This document shows positions 1 through 8,984 of a DNA stretch of 64,000 bases, in pieces. Origin of the DNA: Pantoea eucalypti (GTDB taxonomy: Bacteria; Pseudomonadota; Gammaproteobacteria; Enterobacterales; Enterobacteriaceae). The translations under genes were made by a program, and so were the position numbers. Under the pieces are notes generated by a model. It made no database searches. It was given only the letters and a program-made list of their open reading frames with translations, and had not been told where the DNA came from. The DNA lies in NCBI RefSeq assembly GCF_009646115.1, contig NZ_CP045720.1, positions 2,914,001 to 2,978,000 on the forward strand, written 5' to 3'. Each line of letters opens with the position of its first letter. Position 1 is the first letter of the stretch.

Positions 1-938
1 GTATGTTCCGGGTTCAGCCCCAGTTTGCGGAACAGCACGCGGTCTTTATCCTCTTCCGGATTCGGTGTGGTCAGCAGTTTGCAGCCGTAGAAAATCGAGT
101 TCGCCCCGGCCATAAAGCACATCGCCTGGGTCTGCTCGCTCATCTGCTCGCGGCCCGCGGAGAGACGCACATGCGAGGTCGGCATCATGATCCGCGCCAC
201 CGCGATGGTGCGGATAAAATCGAACGGTTCGACGTCATCATTATCCGCCAGCGGTGTACCTTTCACTTTCACCAGCATGTTGATCGGCACGCTCTCCGGC
301 GGTGTCGGCAGGTTGGCTAACTGCACCAGCAAACCGGCACGGTCGTTCACAGTTTCGCCCAGGCCAACGATGCCGCCCGAACAGACTTTGATCCCGGCGT
401 CACGCACTTTACCCAGCGTATCCAGACGTTCCTGATAGCTGCGGGTGGTGATAATGGATCCATAGAATTCCGGCGAGGTGTCGAGGTTATGGTTGTAGTA
501 ATCGAGGCCCGCGCCCGCCAGGCGCTGCGCCTGGTCGTCGCTGAGCGTGCCCAGCGTCATACAGGTTTCCATCCCCATCGCCTTCACGCCTTCGACCATC
601 TTTTCCAGGTAAGGCATATCGCGCTCGTGCGGGTTTTTCCACGCGGCTCCCATGCAGAAACGGGTTGAACCCGCGGCTTTGGCCTGACGCGCGGAGGTCA
701 GCACCTCTTCCACTTCCATCAGACGCTCCGACTCCAGGCCGGTCTTGTAGCGCGCGCTCTGAGGGCAGTATTTGCAATCTTCCGGACAGGCACCGGTTTT
801 AATCGACAGCAGGGTACTGACCTGCACCTGGCGCGGGTCGAAGTGCTGACGATGCACCTGTTGCGCCTGAAACATCAGTTCGAGAAAAGGTTGATCAAAC
901 AGCGCTTGCGCCTGTGCAATTGTCCAGCGTTGAGCCAT
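1..938 (-). CDS. bioB: biotin synthase BioB (C-terminal end outside window)
   Basis: Radical-SAM enzyme that inserts sulfur into dethiobiotin, the last step of biotin synthesis. The complementary strand reads from the ATG at 938 (MAQRWTIAQ) without a stop to the window edge, 312 codons of a protein usually about 345 residues. The radical-SAM cysteine motif CPEDCKYC is present, followed by the strongly conserved segments [21 protein letters not shown] and [10 protein letters not shown]. It is transcribed away from bioA across the shared BirA operator; bioF, bioC and bioD would be expected further on, outside the window. Identification is by close resemblance to E. coli BioB along the whole visible part. 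Confidence 0.97.
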   Translation of the reverse strand, partial: MAQRWTIAQAQALFDQPFLELMFQAQQVHRQHFDPRQVQVSTLLSIKTGACPEDCKYCPQSARYKTGLESERLMEVEEVLTSARQAKAAGSTRFCMGAAWKNPHERDMPYLEKMVEGVKAMGMETCMTLGTLSDDQAQRLAGAGLDYYNHNLDTSPEFYGSIITTRSYQERLDTLGKVRDAGIKVCSGGIVGLGETVNDRAGLLVQLANLPTPPESVPINMLVKVKGTPLADNDDVEPFDFIRTIAVARIMMPTSHVRLSAGREQMSEQTQAMCFMAGANSIFYGCKLLTTPNPEEDKDRVLFRKLGLNPEH

Positions 939-986
939 TACTTACTCCAGAAAAGGGTGTCATCCCGACGAAAAGCAGGGGTATAC

Positions 987-1019
987 TTGTAAACTATATT
1001 TTTTTATTTTGGTTTACAA
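987..1019. promoter_or_regulatory. BirA operator between bioB and bioA
   Basis: An inverted repeat, TTGTAAAC (987-994) and GGTTTACAA (1011-1019), separated by 16 T-rich bases, lies in the 86-bp gap between the divergent bioB and bioA starts. The arms match the known BirA (biotin repressor) operator of E. coli, which also sits directly in front of the bioA start. Binding of biotinyl-AMP-loaded BirA here would repress both directions. The function is inferred from the match and position. Confidence 0.9.
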
Positions 1020-1024
1020 CTCCG

Positions 1025-2329
1025 ATGACTACCCCTGTTTTTTCCTCAGATGATGCCCGTTTTGACCGCCAGCATATCTGGCATCCCTACACCTCAATGC
1101 AGGATCCACTGCCCTGCTATCCGGTTGTTACCGCGCAGGGTTTTCAGCTGCAACTGGCCGATGGCCGTGAGCTGGTAGATGGGATGTCATCATGGTGGGC
1201 GGCGATCCACGGCTATAACCATCCCCGCCTGAACCGGGCGCTGACGGAGCAGGTCACACAGATGTCGCACGTGATGTTTGGCGGCATTACCCACCCGGCG
1301 GCGGTGGCGCTCTGCCGTCAGCTGGTGGCGATAACGCCTGAGCCGCTGGAGTGCGTTTTCCTGGCCGATTCCGGCTCGGTGGCGGTGGAAGTGTCGATGA
1401 AGATGGCGCTGCAGTACTGGCTGGGTCGGGGCGAAACCCGCCAGCAGTTCCTGACGCTGAAACGCGGCTATCACGGCGATACCTTTGCCGCGATGTCGGT
1501 GTGCGATCCTGAGAACTCAATGCACAGCCTGTGGCGCGGCTATCTGCCGGAGCATCACTTTGCGGCGGCTCCCGCCTGCGGCTTTGATGATGAGTGGGAC
1601 GAGCGCGATTTCGATGATTTCGCCCGTCTGATTGAACAGCATCACCGGCAGCTGGCGGCGGTGATTCTGGAGCCAATAGTACAGGGTGCGGGCGGCATGC
1701 GTTTCTACCATCCACGCTATCTGCAGCAGGTGCGGGAAGCCTGCGATCGCTATGGCGTGCTGCTGATCGCCGATGAGATCGCAACCGGCTTTGGCCGCAC
1801 CGGCAAACTCTTCGCCTGTGAACACGCGGACATCACGCCGGATATACTCTGCGTCGGTAAAGCGCTGACCGGCGGCATGATGACGCTGGCGGCGACGCTG
1901 ACCACCCGTGACGTGGCCGACACCATCAGTCGCAGCGCGGCAGGCTGTTTCATGCATGGCCCGACCTTTATGGGCAACCCGCTGGCCTGCGCGGTCGCGG
2001 CAGAAAGCCTGACCATGCTGGCGGAAGGAGACTGGCAGCATAAGGTGGCCGCCATCGAACAGCAGCTGCGCGCTGAGTTGCTGCCGCTACGCAACTCACC
2101 GCAGGTGGCTGATGTGCGCGTGCTGGGCGCAATTGGCGTGGTGGAAACGCATCTGGCGGTCAACATGGCGGCGCTGCAGCAGTTCTTTGTTGAACAGGGC
2201 GTCTGGATCCGGCCATTTGGTCGTCTGATCTACCTGATGCCGCCCTACATCATCACGCCACAGGCACTGAGTCAGCTGGTGCAGGCGATAGGCGGCGCGC
2301 TGGAACATTCGCAACATTTTGCTGCCTGA
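1025..2329 (+). CDS. bioA: adenosylmethionine-8-amino-7-oxononanoate aminotransferase BioA
   Basis: PLP enzyme that converts 7-keto-8-aminopelargonate to 7,8-diaminopelargonate using S-adenosylmethionine as amino donor. 434 residues from the ATG at 1025, close to the 429 of E. coli. The open frame extends upstream to 914 but crosses the BirA operator and bioB, so the ATG six bases after the operator is chosen, as in E. coli. Conserved features are HIWHPYTSM near the start, SSWWAAIHGYNHP, the cofactor aspartate in LLIADEIATGFGR and the Schiff-base lysine (about K279) in GKALTGG. No obvious Shine-Dalgarno sequence precedes the start. Confidence 0.96.
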   Translation: MTTPVFSSDDARFDRQHIWHPYTSMQDPLPCYPVVTAQGFQLQLADGRELVDGMSSWWAAIHGYNHPRLNRALTEQVTQMSHVMFGGITHPAAVALCRQLVAITPEPLECVFLADSGSVAVEVSMKMALQYWLGRGETRQQFLTLKRGYHGDTFAAMSVCDPENSMHSLWRGYLPEHHFAAAPACGFDDEWDERDFDDFARLIEQHHRQLAAVILEPIVQGAGGMRFYHPRYLQQVREACDRYGVLLIADEIATGFGRTGKLFACEHADITPDILCVGKALTGGMMTLAATLTTRDVADTISRSAAGCFMHGPTFMGNPLACAVAAESLTMLAEGDWQHKVAAIEQQLRAELLPLRNSPQVADVRVLGAIGVVETHLAVNMAALQQFFVEQGVWIRPFGRLIYLMPPYIITPQALSQLVQAIGGALEHSQHFAA

Positions 2330-2404
2330 AGCGGGCTGACCGCTGGCACTGGTGGCGCTTTTGGTTATGATGAAAGGCTATTCATCGACAATTGAGGAGA
2401 TGTG

Positions 2405-2881
2405 ATGCGCGTTTTTAGTCAGGATTTTAATGACGGCGAGAAGATGCCTGAAAAGCATGTTTTCAACGGCATGGGTTATCAGGGCGAGAATATCTCTCCC
2501 CATCTTGCCTGGGAAGCGGCGCCGGAAGGCACCAAAAGTTTCGTGGTGACCTGCTACGATCCTGATGCGCCGACCGGTTCAGGCTGGTGGCATTGGGTGG
2601 TGGCGAATATTCCGGCCAGCACCACGTCACTGCCACAGGGTGCCGGTTCTGGCAAAGCGTCACTGCCAGCAGGCGCAATTCAGACCCGTACCGATTTCGG
2701 TCAGGCGGGCTACGGTGGCGCGGCGCCGCCGCAGGGTGAAACCCATCGCTACATTTTCACCGTACATGCGCTGGATGTGGAGACGATTGAGGTGGATGAA
2801 GGCGCCAGCGGCGCAATGGTCGGCTTTAATGTGCATTTCCACGCACTGGCGAGCGCCTCGCTGACCGTGAATTATCAGTAA
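2405..2881 (+). CDS. ybhB: PEBP/Raf kinase inhibitor-like protein YbhB
   Basis: 158-residue cytoplasmic protein of the phosphatidylethanolamine-binding (PEBP, YbhB/YbcL) family; the bacterial function is not settled. The family signature is clear: YDPDAPTGSGWWHWV near residues 51-65, a central GAAPPQGETHRYIF and the C-terminal GFNVHFHALASAS. The second in-frame start (ATG 2405) is chosen over a GTG at 2402 because GAGGAG at 2394-2399 is better spaced from it and E. coli YbhB has the same length. It follows bioA in the same direction and is closed by a terminator beyond an intergenic repeat. Confidence 0.93.
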   Translation: MRVFSQDFNDGEKMPEKHVFNGMGYQGENISPHLAWEAAPEGTKSFVVTCYDPDAPTGSGWWHWVVANIPASTTSLPQGAGSGKASLPAGAIQTRTDFGQAGYGGAAPPQGETHRYIFTVHALDVETIEVDEGASGAMVGFNVHFHALASASLTVNYQ

Positions 2882-2938
2882 TTCAGTAAGACTGACCACT
2901 GACAAGCCTAAAGCTGAATGATCTGGCAGCAACGCGTT

Positions 2939-3134
2939 AGCTTAAATTGCAGGGAACAGGGTCAGAGGAGGAAAGCGTCCCGTGCCAGGGACAAAAACGC
3001 CGGGAGCGTTTTTGAACAACGCAACGCGTTGGCCCGGCAACGGGCGCACCTCAGGGATGAGGTGCGTAATTGCGCGGGTCGAGCATGCCATGGATGGCGG
3101 CTTTTGCGTCTTTCCGATCTGACCCTGTTCCCTG
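2939..3134 (+). repeat. dispersed palindromic intergenic element, copy 1 (long form)
   Basis: Core 2950-3134. The left end CAGGGAACAGGGTCAGA is repeated perfectly and inverted at the right end (TCTGACCCTGTTCCCTG), and the complementarity continues imperfectly inward (GGAAAGcGTC against GGAAAGaCGC). Homology with the other copies starts slightly further left, around 2939. Inside are a hairpin with A/T flanks (AAAAACGC-cggga-GCGTTTTT, 2993-3013) and a second hairpin (GCACCTCA-ggga-TGAGGTGC). Related copies lie at 25566-25674, 47992-48182 and 58496-58600. There is no convincing coding frame. It lies between convergent ybhB and pgl. Confidence 0.88.
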
Positions 3135-3164
3135 TGTCTGCAGGATCTCACAGCTGGCAGCCAC

Positions 3165-3192
3165 GCCTCTCCCGCCCGGGAGAGGCATTTTT
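3165..3192 (+). terminator. rho-independent terminator downstream of ybhB
   Basis: A nine-base-pair stem GCCTCTCCC / GGGAGAGGC with loop GCCC is followed by ATTTTT. It reads on the plus strand, about 280 bases after the ybhB stop and just beyond repeat copy 1, so the repeat is probably part of the ybhB 3' UTR. Confidence 0.8.
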
Positions 3193-3201
3193 CGTGGTGC
3201 G

Positions 3202-4203
3202 TTACGCCTGCAACTGATGAATCACGACCCACATCGGGCCCTGCCCTACTGCATAACGTCCCAGCGGCTGTAACAGCCCTTTTGGTTCGCTAATCGCATA
3301 GACTTCGATGTGATGCGATTTCTGTCCCGCTGCCACCAGATAGCGTCCGCTGTGATCGATATTGAATCCGCGCGGCTGTGTTTCTGTCGGCTGGAACCCT
3401 TCCAGGGTCAGCTCGTCACCCAGCTCGCTGACGCTGAACACCGCCAGAGTGCTGCTGGTGCGATCGCAGGCGTAGAGGAAACGGCCATCCGGCGTCAGGT
3501 GAATATCCGCAGCCCAGCGCGTACCGTTGAAATCCGGTGGCATCATATCCAGCGTCTGCACGCTTTCTGCTTCACCTTCACCCGTATTTAATGCCCAGAC
3601 CTCAACCGTGCTGTCGAGCTCATTTACGCAATAAGCGAACTGACCGCCCGGATGGAACTGCATGTGACGCGGGCCTGCACCTTCTACTGTCGTGACCTGC
3701 GCCTGCTTACGCGGCGTCAGCTGACCGTCAGCGCCCAGCGAGAACAGACAGATACGATCCTGCTTCAGTGCCGGTACATACAGGGTCTTATTGTCAGTGT
3801 CGATATTGGCCGAATGGCAGCCATCCAGACCGTTGATCACCTGCAGCGGAGCCTGCGGAATGCCGTCATCGCCAATCGGGCTGACGCTGACGCAGGCATC
3901 ATTGTAGGAGCAGCAGAACAGGAACCGGCCCTCACGATCGGTGGAAATGTGGGTCGGACTGCCGGGCAACGGTGCCTGACCCGCTTCGGTCAGCGTGCCA
4001 TCAGCGGCAATCTTAAACGCCAGCACGCGAAAATTGGGACGCACGCCGACATAGAGAAAATCGCGTTTCGGACTCACCACCATCGGCTGAACCTGGCCGG
4101 CGACATCGGTCACCTGAAGCAACGTCAGCGCACCCTCATCATTCATCTGCCAGACGTGAATCTGCTGGCTCTCGGGACTGGCGGTGTAAACAACCTGTTT
4201 CAT
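3202..4203 (-). CDS. pgl: 6-phosphogluconolactonase Pgl (YbhE type)
   Basis: Hydrolyses 6-phosphogluconolactone to 6-phosphogluconate, the second step of the oxidative pentose phosphate pathway, in the cytoplasm. 333 residues, as expected for the seven-bladed beta-propeller lactonase family (not the DevB/glucosamine-isomerase type). Typical blade segments are seen: [13 protein letters not shown] near residue 40, [11 protein letters not shown] near 175 and [19 protein letters not shown] near 225. AAAAGGAG is well placed before the ATG at 4203. Gene order pgl-ybhA-modC matches E. coli. Confidence 0.95.
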   Translation of the reverse strand: MKQVVYTASPESQQIHVWQMNDEGALTLLQVTDVAGQVQPMVVSPKRDFLYVGVRPNFRVLAFKIAADGTLTEAGQAPLPGSPTHISTDREGRFLFCCSYNDACVSVSPIGDDGIPQAPLQVINGLDGCHSANIDTDNKTLYVPALKQDRICLFSLGADGQLTPRKQAQVTTVEGAGPRHMQFHPGGQFAYCVNELDSTVEVWALNTGEGEAESVQTLDMMPPDFNGTRWAADIHLTPDGRFLYACDRTSSTLAVFSVSELGDELTLEGFQPTETQPRGFNIDHSGRYLVAAGQKSHHIEVYAISEPKGLLQPLGRYAVGQGPMWVVIHQLQA

Positions 4204-4358
4204 GCATTCTCCTTTTTTGCTGCCTTGTCATGATCTTTGAATCACTGTAGCGCGTTTTATTGCCCTACGCTGGAATCATTTGTGCCCTGTTTTTTGTCTC
4301 CGGGCCGTGGTCAGGTGTAGACTTCAGCCCCTGCAAACCTGGAAAAACGTGAGGATTA

Positions 4359-5177
4359 ATGAGCTACCGTGTAATTGCCCTCGACCTCGACGGCACGCTG
4401 CTGACCCCAGCCAAGACGATTCTGCCGCAGTCAATCGATGTGTTAAACCAGGCCCGACAGGCGGGCGTTCATGTCGCTATCGTCACCGGACGCCATCACT
4501 GCGCTATTCATCCTTTTTATCAGGCGTTACAGCTGGATACCCCCGCAATCTGCTGTAATGGTACCTACCTGTATGATTACCAGGCGAAAAAGGTGCTGGC
4601 GTCCGATCCTATGGACCCGCAACTGGCGTTACGGGTCATTGAGATGCTGGATCAGCAGCGTATTCACGGGTTGCTCTACGTGGATGATGCAATGCTCTAT
4701 CAGACGCCGACCGGTCACGTGATGCGCACCCTGAAGTGGGCCGAATCACTGCCTGCTCATCAGCGTCCGCTGTTCATTCAGGTGCCAGACTTAGCACAGG
4801 CGGCGCGTGACGCCGGTTCAATCTGGAAGTTTGCCCTGTCGCACGACAATCATGAGGAACTGCAGCAGTTCGCCACCCGTGCTGAAGCGGAGCTGGGTCT
4901 GGCCTGCGAATGGTCATGGCACGATCAGGTGGATATCGCCAAAGGCGGCAATAGCAAAGGCAAACGGCTGGCGCAGTGGGTTGAATCACTGGGGCTGGAC
5001 ATGTCTGATGTGATCGCATTCGGGGATAACTACAACGATCTCAGCATGCTGGAAACGGCCGGGCTGGGTGTGGCGATGGGCAATGCCGACGACGCGATCA
5101 AAGCGCGGGCGAAGCGGGTGATCGGCACCAACCTTGAAACCGGTATTGCCGATACCCTCCGTCAGTACGTGTTGTAA
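4359..5177 (+). CDS. ybhA: HAD-superfamily pyridoxal phosphatase YbhA
   Basis: Cof-type HAD phosphatase of 272 residues; E. coli YbhA dephosphorylates pyridoxal phosphate and some other phosphate esters. HAD motif I is DLDGTLLTP at residues 9-17 with the nucleophilic first Asp, motif II is the TGR of IVTGRHH, and motif III/IV is GNSKGKRL then GDNYNDLSML. GAGGATTA precedes the ATG. Its TAA ends at 5177, directly abutting the stop of convergent modC at 5178, so the two genes share no intergenic space and no separate terminator is visible. Confidence 0.92.
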   Translation: MSYRVIALDLDGTLLTPAKTILPQSIDVLNQARQAGVHVAIVTGRHHCAIHPFYQALQLDTPAICCNGTYLYDYQAKKVLASDPMDPQLALRVIEMLDQQRIHGLLYVDDAMLYQTPTGHVMRTLKWAESLPAHQRPLFIQVPDLAQAARDAGSIWKFALSHDNHEELQQFATRAEAELGLACEWSWHDQVDIAKGGNSKGKRLAQWVESLGLDMSDVIAFGDNYNDLSMLETAGLGVAMGNADDAIKARAKRVIGTNLETGIADTLRQYVL

Positions 5178-6236
5178 TCAGGGCGTCACGGAGACGCTTT
5201 TGATCTGGGCATAGAGCCACTGATCCGGCCGGATGCCCAGTTCATCACGCGCCCACGGCGTAATGCGCGCCCAGAGCTCGCTGATACCAATACGCAGCTT
5301 CACTTCCACCTGATCGCCGACCTCCAGCAGTTCTACCACCTGCGCCGGTAAAATGTTGCGGATGGAGCTGTGTTGCGGCGGTTGCAGCGCCAGCGAGACA
5401 TCAGAAGAGGCGATGCGAATACGCAGTGGCGTTTTCACCGGCTGATTCACCCGGCTGACCCAGATATGCTGGTCGCCCAGCGACAGCGCGGTCATTGGAT
5501 AGTCGGGATGCTGCTCAAGCACCAGCACCCGCAGTACGCTGGTCAGTTCGCTTACTGGCAGCCACGGCCGCATCGCGCTGCTGCTCCAGACCCGCTCAAG
5601 CGGACCAAAGGCCTTGACCTTGCCCGCATCCAGCACCAGCACGTTATCCGCCAGATGCAGGATCTCATCCAGACTGTGAGAAACGTAAAGCATCGGAATA
5701 TCGACCTGTTTCGCCAGTTTTTGCAGATACGGCATCAGTTCACGTTTGCGCGGCAGATCCAGCGACGCCAGCGGCTCATCCAGCAGCAGCATGTCCGGTG
5801 CGGTCAACAGCGCACGGCCTATCGCGACCCGCTGCTTTTCCCCGCCAGACAGCGACAGCGGAAAGCGCGGCAGCAACGCCTCCAGACCCAGCAGCGACAC
5901 CAGGCTGTCGAACTGCGCTTTCATTGCCGGCGCCATACCGTATTGCAGGTTGCCACGAACCCGATAGTGCGGGAACAGCCGCGCATCCTGAAACACGTAA
6001 CCGATGCGTCGTTTTTCAGGCGGCAGCGCAATTTTCTGCTCCGCATCAAACAGCAGACGCTCGTTAAGCTGGATCCGCCCGCGCTGCGGCTGGGTCAGCC
6101 CGCTAATCGCGTTAATCAGGGACGTCTTACCGGCACCGGAAACACCAAAAATAGCGGTGATCCCTTTGGCCGGGATCTGCAGGTCAACCTCCAGCTGGTG
6201 ATCGCCCTGCTGCTGCATAAAGTTAAGTGATAGCAT
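5178..6236 (-). CDS. modC: molybdate ABC transporter ATP-binding protein ModC
   Basis: ATPase subunit of the high-affinity molybdate importer. 352 residues: Walker [10 protein letters not shown] near residue 33, ABC signature [15 protein letters not shown] near 129, Walker [13 protein letters not shown], and a C-terminal TOBE/MOP-like molybdate-binding segment (about residues 290-350). The start overlaps the modB stop by one base (TGATG), indicating translational coupling in modABC. Last gene of the operon, ending tail to tail with ybhA. Confidence 0.97.
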   Translation of the reverse strand: MLSLNFMQQQGDHQLEVDLQIPAKGITAIFGVSGAGKTSLINAISGLTQPQRGRIQLNERLLFDAEQKIALPPEKRRIGYVFQDARLFPHYRVRGNLQYGMAPAMKAQFDSLVSLLGLEALLPRFPLSLSGGEKQRVAIGRALLTAPDMLLLDEPLASLDLPRKRELMPYLQKLAKQVDIPMLYVSHSLDEILHLADNVLVLDAGKVKAFGPLERVWSSSAMRPWLPVSELTSVLRVLVLEQHPDYPMTALSLGDQHIWVSRVNQPVKTPLRIRIASSDVSLALQPPQHSSIRNILPAQVVELLEVGDQVEVKLRIGISELWARITPWARDELGIRPDQWLYAQIKSVSVTP

Positions 6237-6925
6237 CAGCTTCCCATCCGCTTACGGCCTGCGCGAGCCAGCCATTCCGACGCCAGCAGTGACGCCAGCG
6301 CCAGCACGATAGCGATAACGCACAGGCGCGCCGCCGCGCCCTCTGCACCGGGAGTCTCTATCAGGGTAAACATCGCCAGCGGAAGCGTGCGCGTCTCGCC
6401 GGGAATATTGGAAACAAAGGTGATGGTGGCCCCGAATTCACCCAGCGAACGGGCAAACGCCAGCACCGTGCCGACAATAACGCCAGGCAGCGTCAGCGGC
6501 AGCGTGATAGTGAAAAAGACCCGCCAGCGCCCGGCACCCAGCGTGCGGGCCGCCTGCTCCAGCCGGATATCCACCGCCTCCAGCGCCAGCCGGATGGCAC
6601 GCACCATCAACGGAAAGGCGATGACGGCAGACGCCAGTGCGGCGCCACGCCAGCTGAAAGCAAAGCTGAAACCGAACCAGTCAAAAAGCTTTTCGCCAAT
6701 GATGCCGCGCCGGCCCAGGCTAATCAGCAGCAGATAACCCACCACCACCGGCGGCAGCACCAGCGGCAGGTGGATCAGGCTGTCGAGCAGCGCTTTGCCG
6801 GGAAAACGGCAGCGCACCAGAATCCAGGCCATCAGGATGCCAAACGGCAGACTGCCCAGCACGGCTATGCCAGAGACTTTAAGGCTAAGCAGTACCGCCT
6901 GCCATTCGGGATCGCTGAGTATCAT
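6236..6925 (-). CDS. modB: molybdate ABC transporter permease ModB
   Basis: Inner-membrane permease of the molybdate importer, 229 residues with about five hydrophobic segments. The cytoplasmic loop that docks with the ATPase (EAA-type loop, residues about 125-145: [17 protein letters not shown]) is recognisable, as is the [17 protein letters not shown] segment typical of ModB. It overlaps modA by four bases (ATGA) and modC by one. Confidence 0.97.
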   Translation of the reverse strand: MILSDPEWQAVLLSLKVSGIAVLGSLPFGILMAWILVRCRFPGKALLDSLIHLPLVLPPVVVGYLLLISLGRRGIIGEKLFDWFGFSFAFSWRGAALASAVIAFPLMVRAIRLALEAVDIRLEQAARTLGAGRWRVFFTITLPLTLPGVIVGTVLAFARSLGEFGATITFVSNIPGETRTLPLAMFTLIETPGAEGAAARLCVIAIVLALASLLASEWLARAGRKRMGS

Positions 6926-7695
6926 TTCGTCGGTGTGAATCCGTAGTGTTTGAAGATAGCCGCGGCCTGCGGTCCTTTCAGATAATCATAAAACGCTTTA
7001 ACAGTCGCATTGTCGTGCTCGTTCACGATCGCCATCGGATATTCCACCGGTTTATGGCTCTTTGCCGGAAAACGCCCGACCACCTGCACGTTGTCGCTGG
7101 CAACAGCGTCCGAGCCATAGACAATGCCATAAGGTGTTTCGTTTCGCTCCACCAGCGCCAGTGCCGCACGCACATTATTGGCTGGCGCTAACACAGGCGC
7201 AACGCTTTCCCAGGCGCCCAGCTTTTGCAGCGCCTCTTTGGCGTAGATGCCGGCCGGAACATGGTCCGGATCGCCAACCGCCAGACGTTCACCGTGCAGC
7301 AGTGTTTTCCAGTCGGTCTTTGCGTCCAGCGTCACCGCTTTAGCTGGCGCACTGCGTGGTGCAATCAGCACCAGATCGTTGCCCAGCAGCGTGTAGCGAG
7401 TGCGGGTGATCACGCTTTTTTTCGCCACCGCATCATCCATCCACTGCTGATCGGCAGAGATAAACAGGTCGGCAGGGGCACCCTGCTCCAGCTGGCGCGC
7501 CAGCGTTGACGATGAGGCGAATGAAGAGACCACCGTCACCCCTTTTTCCTGCTTGTATTGACTGGCAATATCCTGCATCGCGTTGGTCAGTGACGCTGCG
7601 GCAAACACGGTAATGTTATCGGCGGCCACAGCCTGCCCGGCCAGCGAAACAGTGATCAGCGCCGCTGCGCCCCAGCGAGTGTAATTCAATGACAT
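6922..7695 (-). CDS. modA: periplasmic molybdate-binding protein ModA
   Basis: Binds molybdate or tungstate in the periplasm and delivers it to ModBC. 257 residues with an N-terminal signal peptide ending near residue 24 (AGQAVAADN). Ligand-binding segments AAASLTNAM (about residue 32), SSFASSSTLARQLEQGAPADLF and ERNETPYGIVYGSDA are present. First gene of modABC; a ModE-type operator lies immediately upstream. Confidence 0.97.
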   Translation of the reverse strand: MSLNYTRWGAAALITVSLAGQAVAADNITVFAAASLTNAMQDIASQYKQEKGVTVVSSFASSSTLARQLEQGAPADLFISADQQWMDDAVAKKSVITRTRYTLLGNDLVLIAPRSAPAKAVTLDAKTDWKTLLHGERLAVGDPDHVPAGIYAKEALQKLGAWESVAPVLAPANNVRAALALVERNETPYGIVYGSDAVASDNVQVVGRFPAKSHKPVEYPMAIVNEHDNATVKAFYDYLKGPQAAAIFKHYGFTPTK

Positions 7696-7712
7696 GATGT
7701 TCTCCGGCTATA

Positions 7713-7736
7713 CGTTGTGTAGTGGATAATATAACG
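7713..7736 (-). promoter_or_regulatory. ModE-type operator upstream of modA
   Basis: Read on the modA strand, an imperfect palindrome begins CGTTATATT and ends ACAACG, about 18 bases before the modA start. This matches the ModE box known from E. coli modA (CGTTATAT arms). ModE loaded with molybdate would repress modABC when molybdate is plentiful. The modE gene is 400 bp away. Confidence 0.75.
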
Positions 7737-7807
7737 CAATGACCGGGAGGTTCAGTAAATTATCGGCAGGAGGAACAAAAGGTTAAATCAGAGAGGAATA
7801 ATAACGA

Positions 7808-7834
7808 CCACGCCCGCGACGATGGCGGGCGTGG
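7808..7834 (-). terminator. candidate terminator after acrZ
   Basis: Ten-base-pair GC-rich stem CCACGCCCGC / GCGGGCGTGG with a 7-base loop, followed on the minus strand by TCGTTATTATT. It starts seven bases after the acrZ stop. The T-tract is interrupted, so efficiency is uncertain. Confidence 0.6.
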
Positions 7835-7840
7835 CAGCAA

Positions 7841-7996
7841 TTAATTGTGCGAACGGGCTGAGGATTTTTCGCGATGACCAATTTTAGAAATGACGTTAAA
7901 CACTTCACCCAGGCCATAAATCATACCCAGCATCAGCGCCATCACCACAGGCACCATCAGGACGGCGAAGGCGAGGCTTTTCAGTAATTCCAGCAT
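7841..7996 (-). CDS. acrZ: AcrZ, small AcrB-associated membrane protein
   Basis: 51-residue single-pass inner-membrane protein that, in E. coli, binds AcrB of the AcrAB-TolC efflux pump and shifts its drug specificity. The frame is open from 8083, but the ATG at 7996 ([10 protein letters not shown]) aligns with the E. coli start; the upstream extension has no counterpart and overlaps the promoter region of modE. One helix (about residues 8-29) with VMVPVV-like and [11 protein letters not shown] segments is conserved. It is encoded divergently from modE, as in E. coli. Confidence 0.93.
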   Translation of the reverse strand: MLELLKSLAFAVLMVPVVMALMLGMIYGLGEVFNVISKIGHREKSSARSHN

Positions 7997-8132
7997 GGAG
8001 AGTCTCACTCTGCTAACAAAAAAGTGATTGTAACGGGTCAGGAAAATTTTGCGCAGCCCTTTTCGTGCTTTTACTTTGGTCACAAAACGCCGCTATCATC
8101 GGCCTTCGCCTTAACCCTTTGCCGGAGCTGTC

Positions 8133-8915
8133 ATGGAAGCCGAACTGTCCCTTCATATCCGTTTACAACAGAAACTGTTTGCCGATCCCCGGCGTATTGA
8201 GCTGCTGAAACGCGTGCAACAGACCGGATCGATCAGTCAGGGGGCGAAGCTGGCGGGCATCAGCTACAAAAGTGCCTGGGATGCGATCAATGAGATGAAC
8301 CAGATGGCGGATGAAACGCTGGTGGCGCGGGCAACGGGCGGTAAAGGCGGCGGCGGTGCCACGCTGACCCGCTACGGTGAACGCCTGATACAGCTGTTTC
8401 AGCTGATGGAAAAGATTCAGCAGAAAGCGTTCGATGCCCTGCAGCAGGATACGCTGCCGCTCGACAGTCTGCTGGCGGCCATCGCCCGCTTCTCTCTGCA
8501 GACCAGCGCCCGCAATCAACTGTTTGGCACCGTGATCAGCAACGATGCGCAGCAGGTGGTTCAGCATCTTATGATTCAGCTTGCTGATGGCGTCACACAG
8601 CTCAATGTGGCGCTGACCCAGCGCAGCGCCGATCGTCTGCAACTGGCGGCAGGTAAAGAGGTGCTGGTACTGATTAAAGCCCCGTGGATCCGTATCAGCC
8701 GTGACGCCGCGGAAGAAGATAATCAGCTTCCAGCCACCGTCAGTGCCATCGAGCCCGGTGAGCAGATGAGCGAAGTGCTGATGCAGCTCGCCAGCGGCGA
8801 AACCCTGTGCGCCACCCTGAGTCACGATCAGCTGCAGCAGTTGAAGCTTCAGCCAGGCGACGCTGTGATTGCCAGCTTTAACGCGGAAAATGCCATTGTC
8901 GCTACCCTGCTCTAG
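8133..8915 (+). CDS. modE: molybdenum-dependent transcriptional regulator ModE
   Basis: Dimeric molybdate-sensing regulator, 260 residues. The N-terminal winged helix-turn-helix (about residues 20-110) includes GSISQGAKLAGISYKSAWD, and the MATR...GGKGGGG-type wing is seen as ARATGGKGGGGATL. The C-terminal half holds two MOP domains (about 125-190 and 195-260; SARNQLFGTV and LCATLSHDQL). Expected to repress modABC and to activate some molybdoenzyme genes. modF follows 69 bases later in the same direction. Confidence 0.96.
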   Translation: MEAELSLHIRLQQKLFADPRRIELLKRVQQTGSISQGAKLAGISYKSAWDAINEMNQMADETLVARATGGKGGGGATLTRYGERLIQLFQLMEKIQQKAFDALQQDTLPLDSLLAAIARFSLQTSARNQLFGTVISNDAQQVVQHLMIQLADGVTQLNVALTQRSADRLQLAAGKEVLVLIKAPWIRISRDAAEEDNQLPATVSAIEPGEQMSEVLMQLASGETLCATLSHDQLQQLKLQPGDAVIASFNAENAIVATLL

Positions 8916-8984
8916 CCGTTGATTTGACTTCATTACGGGCAATGGTTACAACTCAGTGACACGATGCAGAAAATGGAACAGATC

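Noticed and set aside
2918..3273. Small reading frames (60-99 codons) in repeat copy 1
   Set aside because: They translate the palindromic element, are not conserved in frame between the four copies and lack ribosome-binding sites.
8163..8942. 259-residue frame antisense to modE
   Set aside because: Shadow of the modE coding frame; His/Gln/Arg-rich translation without any recognisable domain.
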